Part shown: piece after piece, positions 48,771 to 59,218 of the stretch | Layout of the letters: each line of letters starts with the position of its first letter | How positions within the stretch are numbered: position 1 is the stretch's first letter | Assembly: GCA_024734555.1 (NCBI GenBank) | Contig: JANPWX010000451.1 | Span: forward strand, 404,221 to 468,220 | Direction of reading: 5' to 3' | DNA length: 64,000 nt | Origin: Trochalopteron elliotii | Taxonomy: Eukaryota; Chordata; Aves; Passeriformes; Leiothrichidae | Position numbers and translations under genes: made by a program | Notes under the pieces: generated by a model | Told to the model about the DNA's origin: nothing | What the model saw: only the letters and a program-made list of their open reading frames with translations | Databases searched by the model: none

Positions 48771-51700
48771 AAGGATTGCAATTTTATGGAACATCTTGAC
48801 GTTAATGTCCTACTCCAACTGGCTAGCTTTTCCTGTCTCCCTTGTGGGGAAATTCTTTCTTAATGGAGCTGGATTTTGGGAAGCCTGTCCCAGGAAGTGT
48901 GAGACAAGGAGCTCAGGCCTCTCTCTCAATGTCATTTCTATCACTTCTGCTGTTTCACATTGCAAGTTTGGAAAGGTGACAGAGACCCTTTTTCTCAGTT
49001 TCCAGCTCATCAAGGCAGAGCAAAAGCTGCTGAATCCCATCAGGGGCTGCTGTGAAGGGCAATTAAGTCACGTTCCTGAAGAGCATGGGAATCACCTGAT
49101 GAAAGCCATATGCTGAGGCTGGGCTCATCTAAGACAGGTTTGATTTCAGGATTGTTTGGAAACGACCCAGTGGAGAGAGGGAAGGCTTGTGAGGACTCCT
49201 GAGAGATGCCTGCACAGGATCAACCATCATCCTTTTTCACCAGGAGAGAGATCCAGGCGTATCTGAGGGGATTTAGTTTAGAAATGGCTCTGCAATGTCT
49301 CGATAACATCATTCCGGTGTGATTTCCAGCACCTCCTGGCTACAGCTCTGTCTCAATGAGCTGCAGAGATCTCTGAAAATGTCTGGGGAGTTACCAAATT
49401 TTGAAATCTCTTGGTGTGATGTAAATGCACTTTTCTCTTAGTTTTGTTGGAGGTTTGGGCCAGGTCTGTGAGCTGAGCCTGGAAAATCCAGGTTTTGCTC
49501 TGAATTTTGCAGCTCAGTCCTGTCGCTGAGATACTCTAGAAGGGCAGAGAATATTCACAGGGGCTTTCTCTGGTGAGGGAGGGATGCAGAGCCATGAAAC
49601 ACCACCTTGTTTTGTCAGCCAGCAAGGGAGCTCTGCTCTACCTGTGTGTATTTACATTTGGGCTGGATGAATACATAAAATATTTTTGCCCCTGCTGCAC
49701 GCTCTTCCACCTTGGTGGGGCTGGAGCTGAGGAGACGCCAGCAAAGATTTCTTTTTGCAGCTTCCAAAAAAACCAGAGTGCCTTTTTGAGAATGAAAAAT
49801 TCATGCCATCGTTAGTGCTGACTGGTGTCTCCTTGGCTCCTGTGCTCCCACATGGCACAGGGAAACCTACATAAAGAAATTTGGCTGGCTCTTGAAAAGC
49901 ATAAATGAGAGGAACTGGCTGTGGGGAGAGGTTTCTGAGGGCTCGAGGAGGAGTTCAAACGCTTCGTTCTTCAGCTGCTGGAGATAAAAGTTCTGGTACA
50001 TTCAATTCCCACTTTCTGCTGCTGCCAACAAGCAGGGGGGCTTCTTCCTCAGCCTCTTGCCACCGCAGAAATAACAGAGATAAAGCTAGCAAAATAAATA
50101 AACGCTTTGTGGCTGGAATAGATAATAATTTCACCAGCTGAATATTAAAATATCAAAGCTCAAGGAGAGGATATATAATTATGGGCCTTTGAAGTTCAAT
50201 AAAGGTCTGTTTCATCAACATGGTAGCTGGTATTTCAAATGCAAAGACAGAATGATAATATTGTGCTGGCATTTCTGACCCACTGAGAATATGCCAGGAG
50301 GAGAAGGAAGCCCTTTAAGACAGAAGCCATTTAGACAGGGGCTGATTAATTATCCTACCCCAAAATGATCTGTCCCTGAGAGGAGAATGTTGCTCATTTC
50401 TCTCCCTTTTACTCCTGCCATATTTTGATTTAAGAAGGATTGTTTGGCCCAGTACGAGCAGGTGATGTGAAACACTGAAATGAAGGGGCTCTTCTCTACC
50501 AGTTATGTTCCAGTTATAAATATTCTCATATTAAACAGAAGATTTAAACCCTTCCATCCAGCAAACTGTGGCTGAACTGAACTTGTTTGATGCCAATTCC
50601 TAAGCCAGGGTAAAGAAGGTCAGCAACATTTCTTTGTGGTGTGAATATTTGACTCCACCCTATGGCAGGTAAAGAAAAATCAATGTTGGGGCAGGACATA
50701 CAGTTCTGATACAAATTTTGTTCAGGAATATCACCTACTTCTCCCCATTGTTGAAGATGAACCCTGGCCCATGCAAAGGCTGGAGGGGAAGATTTTTTGG
50801 GCTCCCAAAGGCACCACATCACCTTGGGTAAGGAGAGTTTTTGAAGGAATGTTATAAGACACTTTTACTTTAATTTTAATTTTTAATTTTCGGGAATGTT
50901 AAAGAAAGATGTTTCACTGTGATCACAATGAACTAAAAAAGTAACCCTTTGCTGAGGGTAAACGAGGCTGGAAGAAAAGCTGTTAAAACCAACTGAAGGT
51001 TTATGAGTGCCCACAGTGTTTATACCATGCGGTTCTTGCACTCAGAAAGGGTTTACTACATTAGGTTATTTTATTTTTTAATAGACTGTTGTCACATTTG
51101 GGTACATTTTCCATTTCCAATTAACATCCAGGCTAGTTTTGTGGTTTGGGAAAGACAAGCAAGAGCCCTCAGCTGCGTGTCAGTGGAAGAGGAGCTTTTA
51201 TTTGAGGGTAGGGATGTCGAATGACCCCACAGCTTCCTGTTAGTGTTTTAATAGCAGGACTTTCCCACCTGGTCTTGGCTGGAAAGTCAAACTTGTGGGC
51301 TCATGTGGAGACCCAATAAATGTGTGAGCAGAGTGTCCATATCCAATTTCCTAGGTAAAGTGTGTTACTTCTTGTTTTTGGTTCAAAGTGGGAATCAGCC
51401 TATGGGGAAGAAATGGTCTTTCTCAGCATACCTCACACTGATGGGAGGTCTTGAACGTGATGTTTCAAACTTCCCAGTGCAGTTTAAAAGAAAGGAAATT
51501 TTCTGAACAAGGCAGGTGATTTTGCTTTTCAGCGTGGATGCTTGGTGGTGTGCAGGAGATCTGAGGCTGTTGTGCTGATTGAAAAATGCCAATAAATTTT
51601 TGCCCTAACTCCAGTGAATGTTTGCATCAATGATTTCCAGGCTGGCATTTCCTGCTGATGAAACCATCATCTCCTCAAGGCTGGGAAGCTCCATTACTCC

Positions 51701-51792
51701 TCATGCAAAAGGGCTCTGGTGCTTCTCAGCATTTCTCAGACCACTGTGGTAACAAAGTGCGTCTGACTTTGGAATGATTTACTGCATCTAAA

Positions 51793-51912
51793 AAGCCAGG
51801 TTGGATGGAGCTCTGAGTGACTTGGTCTAGTGCAAGGTGTCTCTGCTCATGGCAGGGGGGTGGAATGAGATGATTTTTAAGGTCCCATCCAACCCAAACC
51901 ACTTTATGATCC
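51793..51912 (+). repeat. CR1 LINE 3' terminus, sense
   Basis: The sense CR1 3' end is recognised from 'aagccaggttggatggagct', 'tggtctagtgcaaggtgtc', 'tgctcatggcagggggg' and 'aaggtcccatccaacccaaa', closing with a degenerate octamer (actttatgatcc). About 120 bp remain after 5' truncation. Confidence 0.9.
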
Positions 51913-52069
51913 TTGCTGTCACCCAAATTCAACAAGGATTTGAGGATTATGAATATCTTCTTGTAAGCCAGGGTGCTCTCCCTGGGGTTTAGAATTACAC
52001 TTTAGCCAAAAAGGTTCTAGGTGAGCTTGGGTTTCTTTTGCTGTGGGTTTTTTTTATTTTTTTATCTCC

Positions 52070-52463
52070 TGTTAGAGCTGGGATTAAATACTTGAGAGAT
52101 GCAGTTTTTGTGTTGGGACTCAGTTGTTTATTAATTCTTATCTACAGTACAGTCTCACAAGCTGTGAGTTCTAGCTAACAAGGTGAAAAATGGCCCCATC
52201 TCTCCCTCTTTGCAAGGTGTTTTAAGCCCAAATTGTCCAATTAACAAAGGACACCTAAATTATTTTTACTTTTAACCCAATAACCAAACACCCATGGTCC
52301 GCCATGTGGATTATTCTATCCAATTACAAGAAACCACCCAAACCCATGAAGAGGAAGGAGAAAAAAGAAGGACTTAGCCTACACCCTAAACCCTCCATTT
52401 CAACATTTTGCAGGTCATTTTTTCTCTCTGCAGAAGGGAGGGTTGGGAATGTGTGAGTAAACA
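52070..52463 (-). mobile_element. Solo LTR of the same family, copy 2
   Basis: The 394-bp segment begins tgttagagctgggatta and ends gtaaaca on the plus strand, matching copy 1 from end to end. Shared blocks include 'ctgtgagttctagctaac', 'cacctaaattatttttactt', 'aacccaataacc' and 'caattacaagaaaccaccc'. The AATAAA signal in minus orientation is at 52132-52127. The purine-rich stretch here ('gaagaggaaggagaaaaaag', near 52349) is unexpanded and corresponds to the 9-mer array of copy 1. No internal retroviral sequence adjoins. No exact target duplication is evident. Confidence 0.7.
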
Positions 52464-53634
52464 TCAATCCTTGCTTGGACTTGATTTCTCTTGAGACACA
52501 TTGCTCTGCTTCCCTTCCTCTCTCCCTCTCACACTGCTGAATTTGAGGAGTCCTCTGCAGTGCCCTTTGATGGGGGTGACAAATGAAGCCACCCCAATTT
52601 TGAGACTGATCCTGGCAGCCTCCTCTCTCTGCATCCCCCTGCCCAAGCCAGGTTTATCCATCAAGGATGTAGGTCCCCTGGGAAAGCCTCTTGATCCCCA
52701 CACCCTGAGCTCTGGCTCAGCCCTGACTGCACTCTGGGGGTTTTCACAGAAAGACAAAGAATTCATTCAGGAAGTGCCTCAAATCAAAGCCCAAATTATT
52801 GTAATGAAATCTAAATGAAACCATAATAGGAGAGAAATAGCAAACAGGGATTTCCTCTCTTTTATGGTATAACTGGCAATTTAAATTTAAAAAGTCAAAA
52901 TTAGGGAGTGATACACAGTTCAAAGGAGAGTCAGAGAGTCCTGGTCCTGCCAGAGAGGCATTCAGCTGCAGATTCAGCCCCGTAGGCTTTTCTCTGCATG
53001 TAGACTTTTCTTTTTTTTTTTTTTTCCATCTGTCAGCTGCTTCTACTAAACCACTCTAAATTAAGTCTTAGTCAATGTCAAAGTTGAGATCTATTTTATA
53101 GGGACGTATTTGTGGAAAAGCATCCAAATACCTGCCTCAGAACTTGTCAGTTATAACTATATTCTCAGCAGACGTTGAAAGCCATAAACCTCATGCTGAG
53201 GGCTTTGAATATCACTTAAGAGCTTAAGCCATGTTCTTGGAATGAATTTATGAGAAAAACCCAGAGGGACGCAGCAGCATGCAGGGGAAACTGCAGCTCT
53301 CCCTCTTTTTCTCTATCTGGGGGGAAGGAATCCCAATGGATAACAATGGCAAAGCCTTTCCAAACAGGGCAGCACTAACCTAGCAGGAAAAGTCCAGAAA
53401 ATACTGAAAGTCAAATGTCTTATGTTAAGGTGCACATGACCGAGGAAGAGGTGGGATGGGCTGGTCTGAACGAAGGGGGAAGCACTTCCTGCAAGCTAAA
53501 AGAACTTTTTAAAACCAAACTAATTGCTTGGCCCTCAAATTATCTGATAGCTGCTTGTCATTCTTCAGCTGGCTCTGATCCCTTTCTGACACCACAGACA
53601 AGAGCAAGCAAGCAGCTCTGATTTAGAAATGTCA

Positions 53635-53900
53635 ACGTGGTTTAGGTTAGGGAGTGTTTGTAATAATTATGAATTGCCTTCATGGTTTGTTTGCTTTCCA
53701 TAGCAATTGGGAGAAGACAGCAGCTGACAGCTGTGGAAATTCCTGGTGTTGTTCCCCTTGTGTAGGACAACATGGATCTAATTAGCCTGTGCCAGCAGCA
53801 CTGTATTATTAAATTAATAATAATTAGAAAGCTATTTGCACCTGTGCTAGTGTAACACTGTTTATCCCAAAGTGTGTTAAAGCATTAAGCCTTTCAAGTC
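53635..53900. promoter_or_regulatory. Candidate conserved non-coding element with TAATTA cluster
   Basis: It contains 'gtaataattatgaattgcc', 'gatctaattagcctgtgcc' and a dense TAAT/ATTA run near 53805-53830, with 'gacagcagctgacagctgtg' (E-box-like CAGCTG and TGACAG words) near 53716. The combination of homeodomain-like and E-box-like sites is enhancer-like. Function is inferred only. Confidence 0.25.
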
Positions 53901-53910
53901 TCTAATGACA

Positions 53911-53965
53911 CCAGTTTTACAAATAGGTGAACTGTGACAGGGGGCAGAGGCTTTCCCAGATGTAC
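53911..53965 (-). repeat. Possible MIR-type SINE fragment
   Basis: 'ccagttttacaaataggtga' followed by 'actgtgacagggggcagagg' and 'ctttcccagatgtac' resembles the antisense of MIR ('ttttacagatgaggaaact' ... 'cttgcccaaggtcac'). It is diverged and short, and limits are uncertain. Confidence 0.4.
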
Positions 53966-55919
53966 AAAAAATACTGAGGATCACTGCATCAAACAACTTT
54001 TTTTTTTTTTAATTTATTCATTTTTTAAAAAGTGCATGTGGAGGGAATCAGAGTTATTGAAAATAAAGCAGAGACTGTCTGGGCTATGAACAGATTCTGC
54101 TAGTGCTGTGCAAGACAAACACTGGGATTTTTAACAGATCAGCCAAGAGATTTGATCTCAAAAATCCCTTGCAGACCTACTAGGATTCCTTTTGCCCCCT
54201 AAGCAACAGTGGAATGGAGATGTTTGTTGAATTGCTATTCTGTGTTAGGCTTAGCTGGAGTGATTATAGTTGATATTTTTAGAGGAAGTAGATAGACCAT
54301 AAGGAAACACGTTGGAGTCTAAACTACACTGCATCCACACAAAATATTTGCTGTGGTTGAATTTGTACCTCTTGAAATGTGACTCTTTAACTTAATTTCT
54401 GTTTATTTTTGGCATTGTTGATGGTAGGAGATAGCAACATCCTTCCTTGAAAGTTGTGTACCGTTCTTGGAAACACACAAGAACTAAATTTTTACCAGAG
54501 TGACAGCGTTTATTATTATTACTCCCAGATATTTATTTTTATTTTAGTGGGGTAGATAAGGCCAACTGGGGTCAAGTTGTCTGTGTGAGGCATCTTATGG
54601 GGAAAGATGGTCTGTACCTCAGGAACAACTGTAGCTCAATGAATGCCTGGGTTCAGCAAAGTGTTTAAGCATGGATTTAATTGTAACCACATGCACGAGT
54701 CCCTTTGATGCTCCATCACATCGGAAGCTGTGCTACAAGACAACAATTAGGAATATTGAGCAACCCTATGGACCACGGGTAGAGAGGGGAGCAAGGAGCT
54801 GGGAGGACATTAGACAGGCCAAAGAGATGAAAGATGATGCTCTTTTTCCTTGTTGCTTTGTCTGTGAGGAGGCAGGAGCTGGCTGATGAAAAGTAGAACA
54901 TTTAATCCCATCAGAGCCATTCAATCCCGGGGTGGTCAGAGGAAGCTGGTGTGGATAGCAGTGGGGTCAGCACTGCAGACTGAGAGCACCCTGGCCACGT
55001 GTGAGTGCTGGTGGAGCTGGTGGTGCCATTCTTAACCTCCAAAGCAGAGGCGATGGTTGAATGTCTCCCTCTGAAATAATTCTCCAGCAGAGGTTCAGCT
55101 TCTCCCCAGGTCAGCATCTCTGGCCAGCTTTAAATGTGTGAGTTTGTGGCCACGTCAGCAAATTTCTGGTGCTCCCTTCATCACCAGCTTCACTTGTATT
55201 CAATTAAAAGGGACAACTTGCACACAGGAACCTCCTCCATCCCCTTCTGGAGTGGTGAGCAGCAGAGTGGCCATCTGGCATTTCCGTGTAGAACTGGGAC
55301 AGATTGTTGACATCTTCCCCGTGTGGAGCTGAGTTTTGCAACTGTCTGCGTTTGCCTGTGATGTCAGGTTCTGCTGGGAGAAAGTTATTCTGCTCCTGTG
55401 TGTTTTGTAGCAGATATTGCTGTGCTGGTGAATCTCTGCAGAGGGACTGCCTGCCTGCCCGCGTGTGAGATGGAATTGCTGTCACTGCACTCGGTGCATC
55501 CAGTCTTACCTGAGCAGTGCTGAGGGCTGGCTGAAGCTTCTGAGAGCATCTGCCCAGCATTACTGAATCGTTTTGAATCCCTTTTTTCCTTTCCTGCCTT
55601 TCCCGTGGTAGGAAGGCCAGAGGAAATGGTGATTTTTGCAGAAGTTATTTGTCCTTTGTGAACCCTCTTTGGGCAAACTGACGTGCTTCACTCCATGCGC
55701 AATGAAACATCAGCACGGTGCCATCAAAGGGACAAGTTCTGCCCTCAAATGAGTGAGTGGGCAAGAGATTCTGAGCTCTGCACATGTGTCTGATGGCCTT
55801 GTGTGTCTCATCTGCTCAGCATAGAGCTCAGAGGCTTGAATCTACAGGCTCAGAGCTGAGAATCTGTCCTGCAGTATTTACGGCTGTTGTTTAACTTTAA
55901 TCTCAGCCATTCATTTGCT

Positions 55920-56140
55920 TCCTGGTTCTCATATAATTAGAACGTATTAAACAGGAGCCAACCACAAGAAATATAAAAGGTTAACGGAGCTAGGAAATGT
56001 CAGTGGAATGAATACAGCTCGCTAATTCGCAGGTTCTTTCCATAAATATTTCCACCAGCCAAAATATTGACTTTAACCTTTTCCATCTCCTGCGTGTAAA
56101 GCTTTGTATTCCCTTGTCGCGGCAACAAATACCTCGGAGT
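55920..56140. promoter_or_regulatory. Candidate conserved non-coding element
   Basis: About eight CpGs are spread through AT-rich sequence ('tataattagaacgtattaa', 'ctcgctaattcgcaggttc', 'ccataaatatttccacc', 'cttgtcgcggcaac'). No repeat or coding signal is seen. Among the unique patches of this window it has the strongest conserved-element texture, in my reading. Confidence 0.3.
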
Positions 56141-57218
56141 GTGGGGATGGTGCTCAGCACAGGGCAGGCAGTCACAGTCTGCAGTTATGGTATTAATTAA
56201 GTGGCAGAGTCAGATTTCACCATGGTAAGGCACGCCCAGAGATGGAAAACCGGGATGTGATGAAAATGAGCAACATGTTATAGCTGGGAATCACAGAAAA
56301 TTGTTTAGGATGACAGTTTGCAGCTGGTCCAGCAAAAGTACGTAACTCAGACTTGTTTTGCTGTGAGTAGCACAAATGTTTGGATGTTTGGATTGAGAGA
56401 TGTGATGGGTCCGTGTCCTGTGCTGCTGGAGAAATCCACATCTCGGATCTCTTTTCACAACTTGGTCAATACCCATCTTAAAAGCTGTTTATGTCCTCTT
56501 AACTGCGATTCCCAGAGTGGAAGATGGCTCCATCACCTCCTGACTCCAATGGCACAAGATCCTTTTGGTTCTGGTGTCCCAGGATTCCTGAGCACCCTGA
56601 GCTGGTTTGCACGTGTTATGGAGGGGGTCACAGGCAAGGTTTGCTACTCACTTCCAATGGTCTGAACTTCATTCAAGAAATTAGCAGCTCCTACCTGTGG
56701 CTGTTTCATGCCAAAACTTGTCCTCTGCCCAGACTTCCTCAGGATGCTATATGAAAGGGGATCCACTACTGTTTTCCTTGAATCCCTACCAAACTCCTGC
56801 CTGTTTGAGAGTTAGAGATAAATCTTTTCGTGGGTCTGTGGTACTAAACCCAACAGCTGCACTCAGGGTTAACAGTCCCCTGGGCTTTCCATGTGTGCAT
56901 GGGGCACTGCTGCCTGTGGAAAACATGTTATTCCCTTAATCTGCTTCCCTGTGTGCTACCTGTGGTTTCAGCTGATAAGTGTTCTGGATGTTTTCCTCTG
57001 GACCATCTCATAAAAGCAGCATGTGCTGTTAGAAAGCAGTGGGCTGCATCTCGGAAATTAAATCAATCCTTTACACAACTAAGGACTGGAATTCAATTTT
57101 CTCCATGCAGTATTCCTTGATAGATTTTTGTATCTCACAAAAGTGCCTGCTGGGATGCCTGCACATCCTGGGAGCAGGTACTGGGGGTATTCGTGTCACA
57201 AGATACTAACAATAAATC

Positions 57219-57580
57219 ACAGAATGGTTTGGGTTGGAAGGGACATTAAAGATCACCCAGTTCTACCCCCTGCCATGGGCAGGGACACCTCCCACTATCC
57301 CAGGCTGGTCCAAGCCCCATCCAGCCTGGCCTTGGACACTTCCAGGGATGGGGCAGCCACAGTTTCTCTGGGAAACATGTGCCAGGGCCTCTCCACCCTC
57401 ACAGGGCAGAATTTTCCCCCTTTATCCCATCTGACCCTGCCTTGTGTTAGTGCCAAGCCATTCCCCCTTGTCCTGTCACTCTGTGCCCTTGTCCAAGTCC
57501 TTCTCCAGCTCTCCTGGAGCCCCTTTAGGCACTGGAAGAGGCTCTAAGGTCTTCCTGGAGCCTTCTCTTCTCCAGGCTAT
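57219..57580 (-). repeat. CR1 LINE 3' end, antisense, with probable 7-bp target duplication
   Basis: This is the clearest repeat of the window. The antisense tail 'agaatggtttgggttggaag' leads into 'catgggcagggacacctccc', 'cacttccagggatggggcag', 'cttgtcctgtcactctgtgc' and finally 'gccttctcttctccaggct'. About 360 bp remain. It is flanked by ataaatc at 57212-57218 and 57581-57587, which fits a short CR1 target duplication. Divergence from the usual avian tail looks low, so this may be a younger insertion. It encodes no intact protein. Confidence 0.93.
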
Positions 57581-59176
57581 ATAAATCTGGGTCTAATCTA
57601 CATGTGGGTGTACACAGACTTAGTGTACCTTTAATGTCAATTCACATCACTGGTGTAATACTGGGCTCATGGCAGAAATCAAGATTTGCCTTTAAATGAA
57701 TATATCTTTTGTAAAAGGAACCACAGTGAGCAGCCCAATGAGACATGCAGTTGTTTTCTTTTTAATAAGGTTTTATAATGCTTTCATCCTCCTGGGATGT
57801 GTGTGCTTCCCATTAGTGGATTTCCCACCAACCTTGTCATCTGTCACAAGTGATTTGCCCTTTCTCATCTTATCTCTCCCAGAGGGGAACTGGTTCTGAG
57901 CAGAAACCAGTTTAGATTTGTGGGGGGTTTTTTTGTATTCTAAATTTCTGTGCAAATACCCTCCTCTCATTGCTTATGCTGGGAAAACAGGGCTAAAGAT
58001 GCATCCCTTTGGGGTGCAGATACCTCTCTTTTGGGGCAGGTGATGTGTGTGGTGGGTTGCATCAGCACATGGGGCTTTTCACACATGAAAAAAACCATTC
58101 CCAGATCTTGCCAGGACCTTTTTAAGCCTCTGGTCCTGCTGTTCTTTACCAGTTTAATGGGTTAGAGGTGATCAGGTCACTGGAGTGGAAATGTATCTTT
58201 CCCTGCCCCATACCTTGGGGCGTGGCTACAAAGGGCTGGTGCTGCAGGAGCTCTGGATTCCCAGACTCAAACCATCTGGGAAAACAGCAGCAATGAGATT
58301 TTGAGGCTGAGGTGGCTCTGTTTTGTTGTACATCCTCTCTCCAGTGTTCTTTGGCAGCACTCTGGTTGAAACCTCTACCTGTCATCTTGTGGGTGCCAGT
58401 GACAAAACTTCAGTCCACCCCTCTGAAGTATATGGAAAATGTTATTTCTTTTCCCTTAAGAAGAGCCAGTTCAGGCCTGGGCATGAGGGTAGTTGCATGG
58501 AAAGTCACCTGGGACTGCCTGGACACCTGGATCTGCCTGGAGTTTCACCACCACGCCTATTCCCTGTCATGTTAATTAAGAATTATTTTTCCCCCCCTAA
58601 AAATCTCCCTGTGAAGTTGGCTCCACTAAAAGCCACAAAGGCTGAGTCACTGCACAGACCCTCATAGCACATAATCACCTGGGAGATTATTTCCTCCATG
58701 GAATAGCTGGAAAATCAAGTATGTCTGGCCACTGGAAAGGAGAAGGAATTCCTCCCGGTATCCAAAACCACGGGGAGGTGAGCCATGGCTGGTGGCCAGC
58801 TGCAGAGATGAGCCAGCAAGGCCAGGTGTTTTGTTTCCTTGAACACCTCTGGTGTGGGGCAAGGCACCACTCAAGACTTTGTCATCATCTGCTCCTTGGA
58901 AGAGGTTTTCTCCTGAGACAGCCTGCGTTTTGGCTCTGAGCTAAATCATGTCAGAAAGGTGTTTCTCATTGTGCCAATTATCATCAAGGAGTGGGGATTA
59001 GCTTCCTTTCTTGTGCTGCATGGGGATAATTTGGCATTGGCATGACTTCTGAGTCGTTCTGATTGAAATGATTTAGGAGCTGAGGTCATGGCAGGGCTCC
59101 TTGCAAATATCCCCTTCAGCAGCACTTGCTGTTCTGTATTTTCAAGGCATCCCAGAGTGTTTTGACTTTTCTCAGG

Positions 59177-59218
59177 AAAAAAAAAAAAAAAAAAAAAAGA
59201 AGAAGAAGAAAAAAAGGA
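59177..59218. repeat. Poly-A tract with GAA repeats
   Basis: Twenty-two A are followed by GAAGAAGAAGAA and a further A-rich run. No AATAAA or retroposed sequence lies immediately upstream, so a processed pseudogene tail is not supported. Confidence 0.9.

Larger units (their letters stand above)
44690..51790. other. Unique non-coding sequence between LTR copy 1 and a CR1 tail
   Basis: No gene is recognised. 44820-45500 is AT-rich. An interrupted A-run lies near 46722-46743 and a 28-T run at 48738-48765. Frames of up to 162 codons (48243-48731 plus) overlap a 123-codon frame and minus-strand frames, and lack domains. Candidate conserved patches at 47745-47930 and 49900-50170 are based on texture only. 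Confidence 0.5.
52470..57210. other. Unique non-coding sequence
   Basis: No gene is recognised. T-runs occur at 53011-53025 and 53998-54010. Candidate conserved patches (53635-53900, 55920-56140) and a MIR-like piece (53911-53965) are listed separately. Frames reach 118 codons, without domains. Confidence 0.5.

Noticed and set aside
59100..59218. Processed pseudogene or SINE ending in poly-A
   Set aside because: There is no AATAAA just upstream, no coding similarity and no target duplication seen. It is treated as a simple A/GAA tract.
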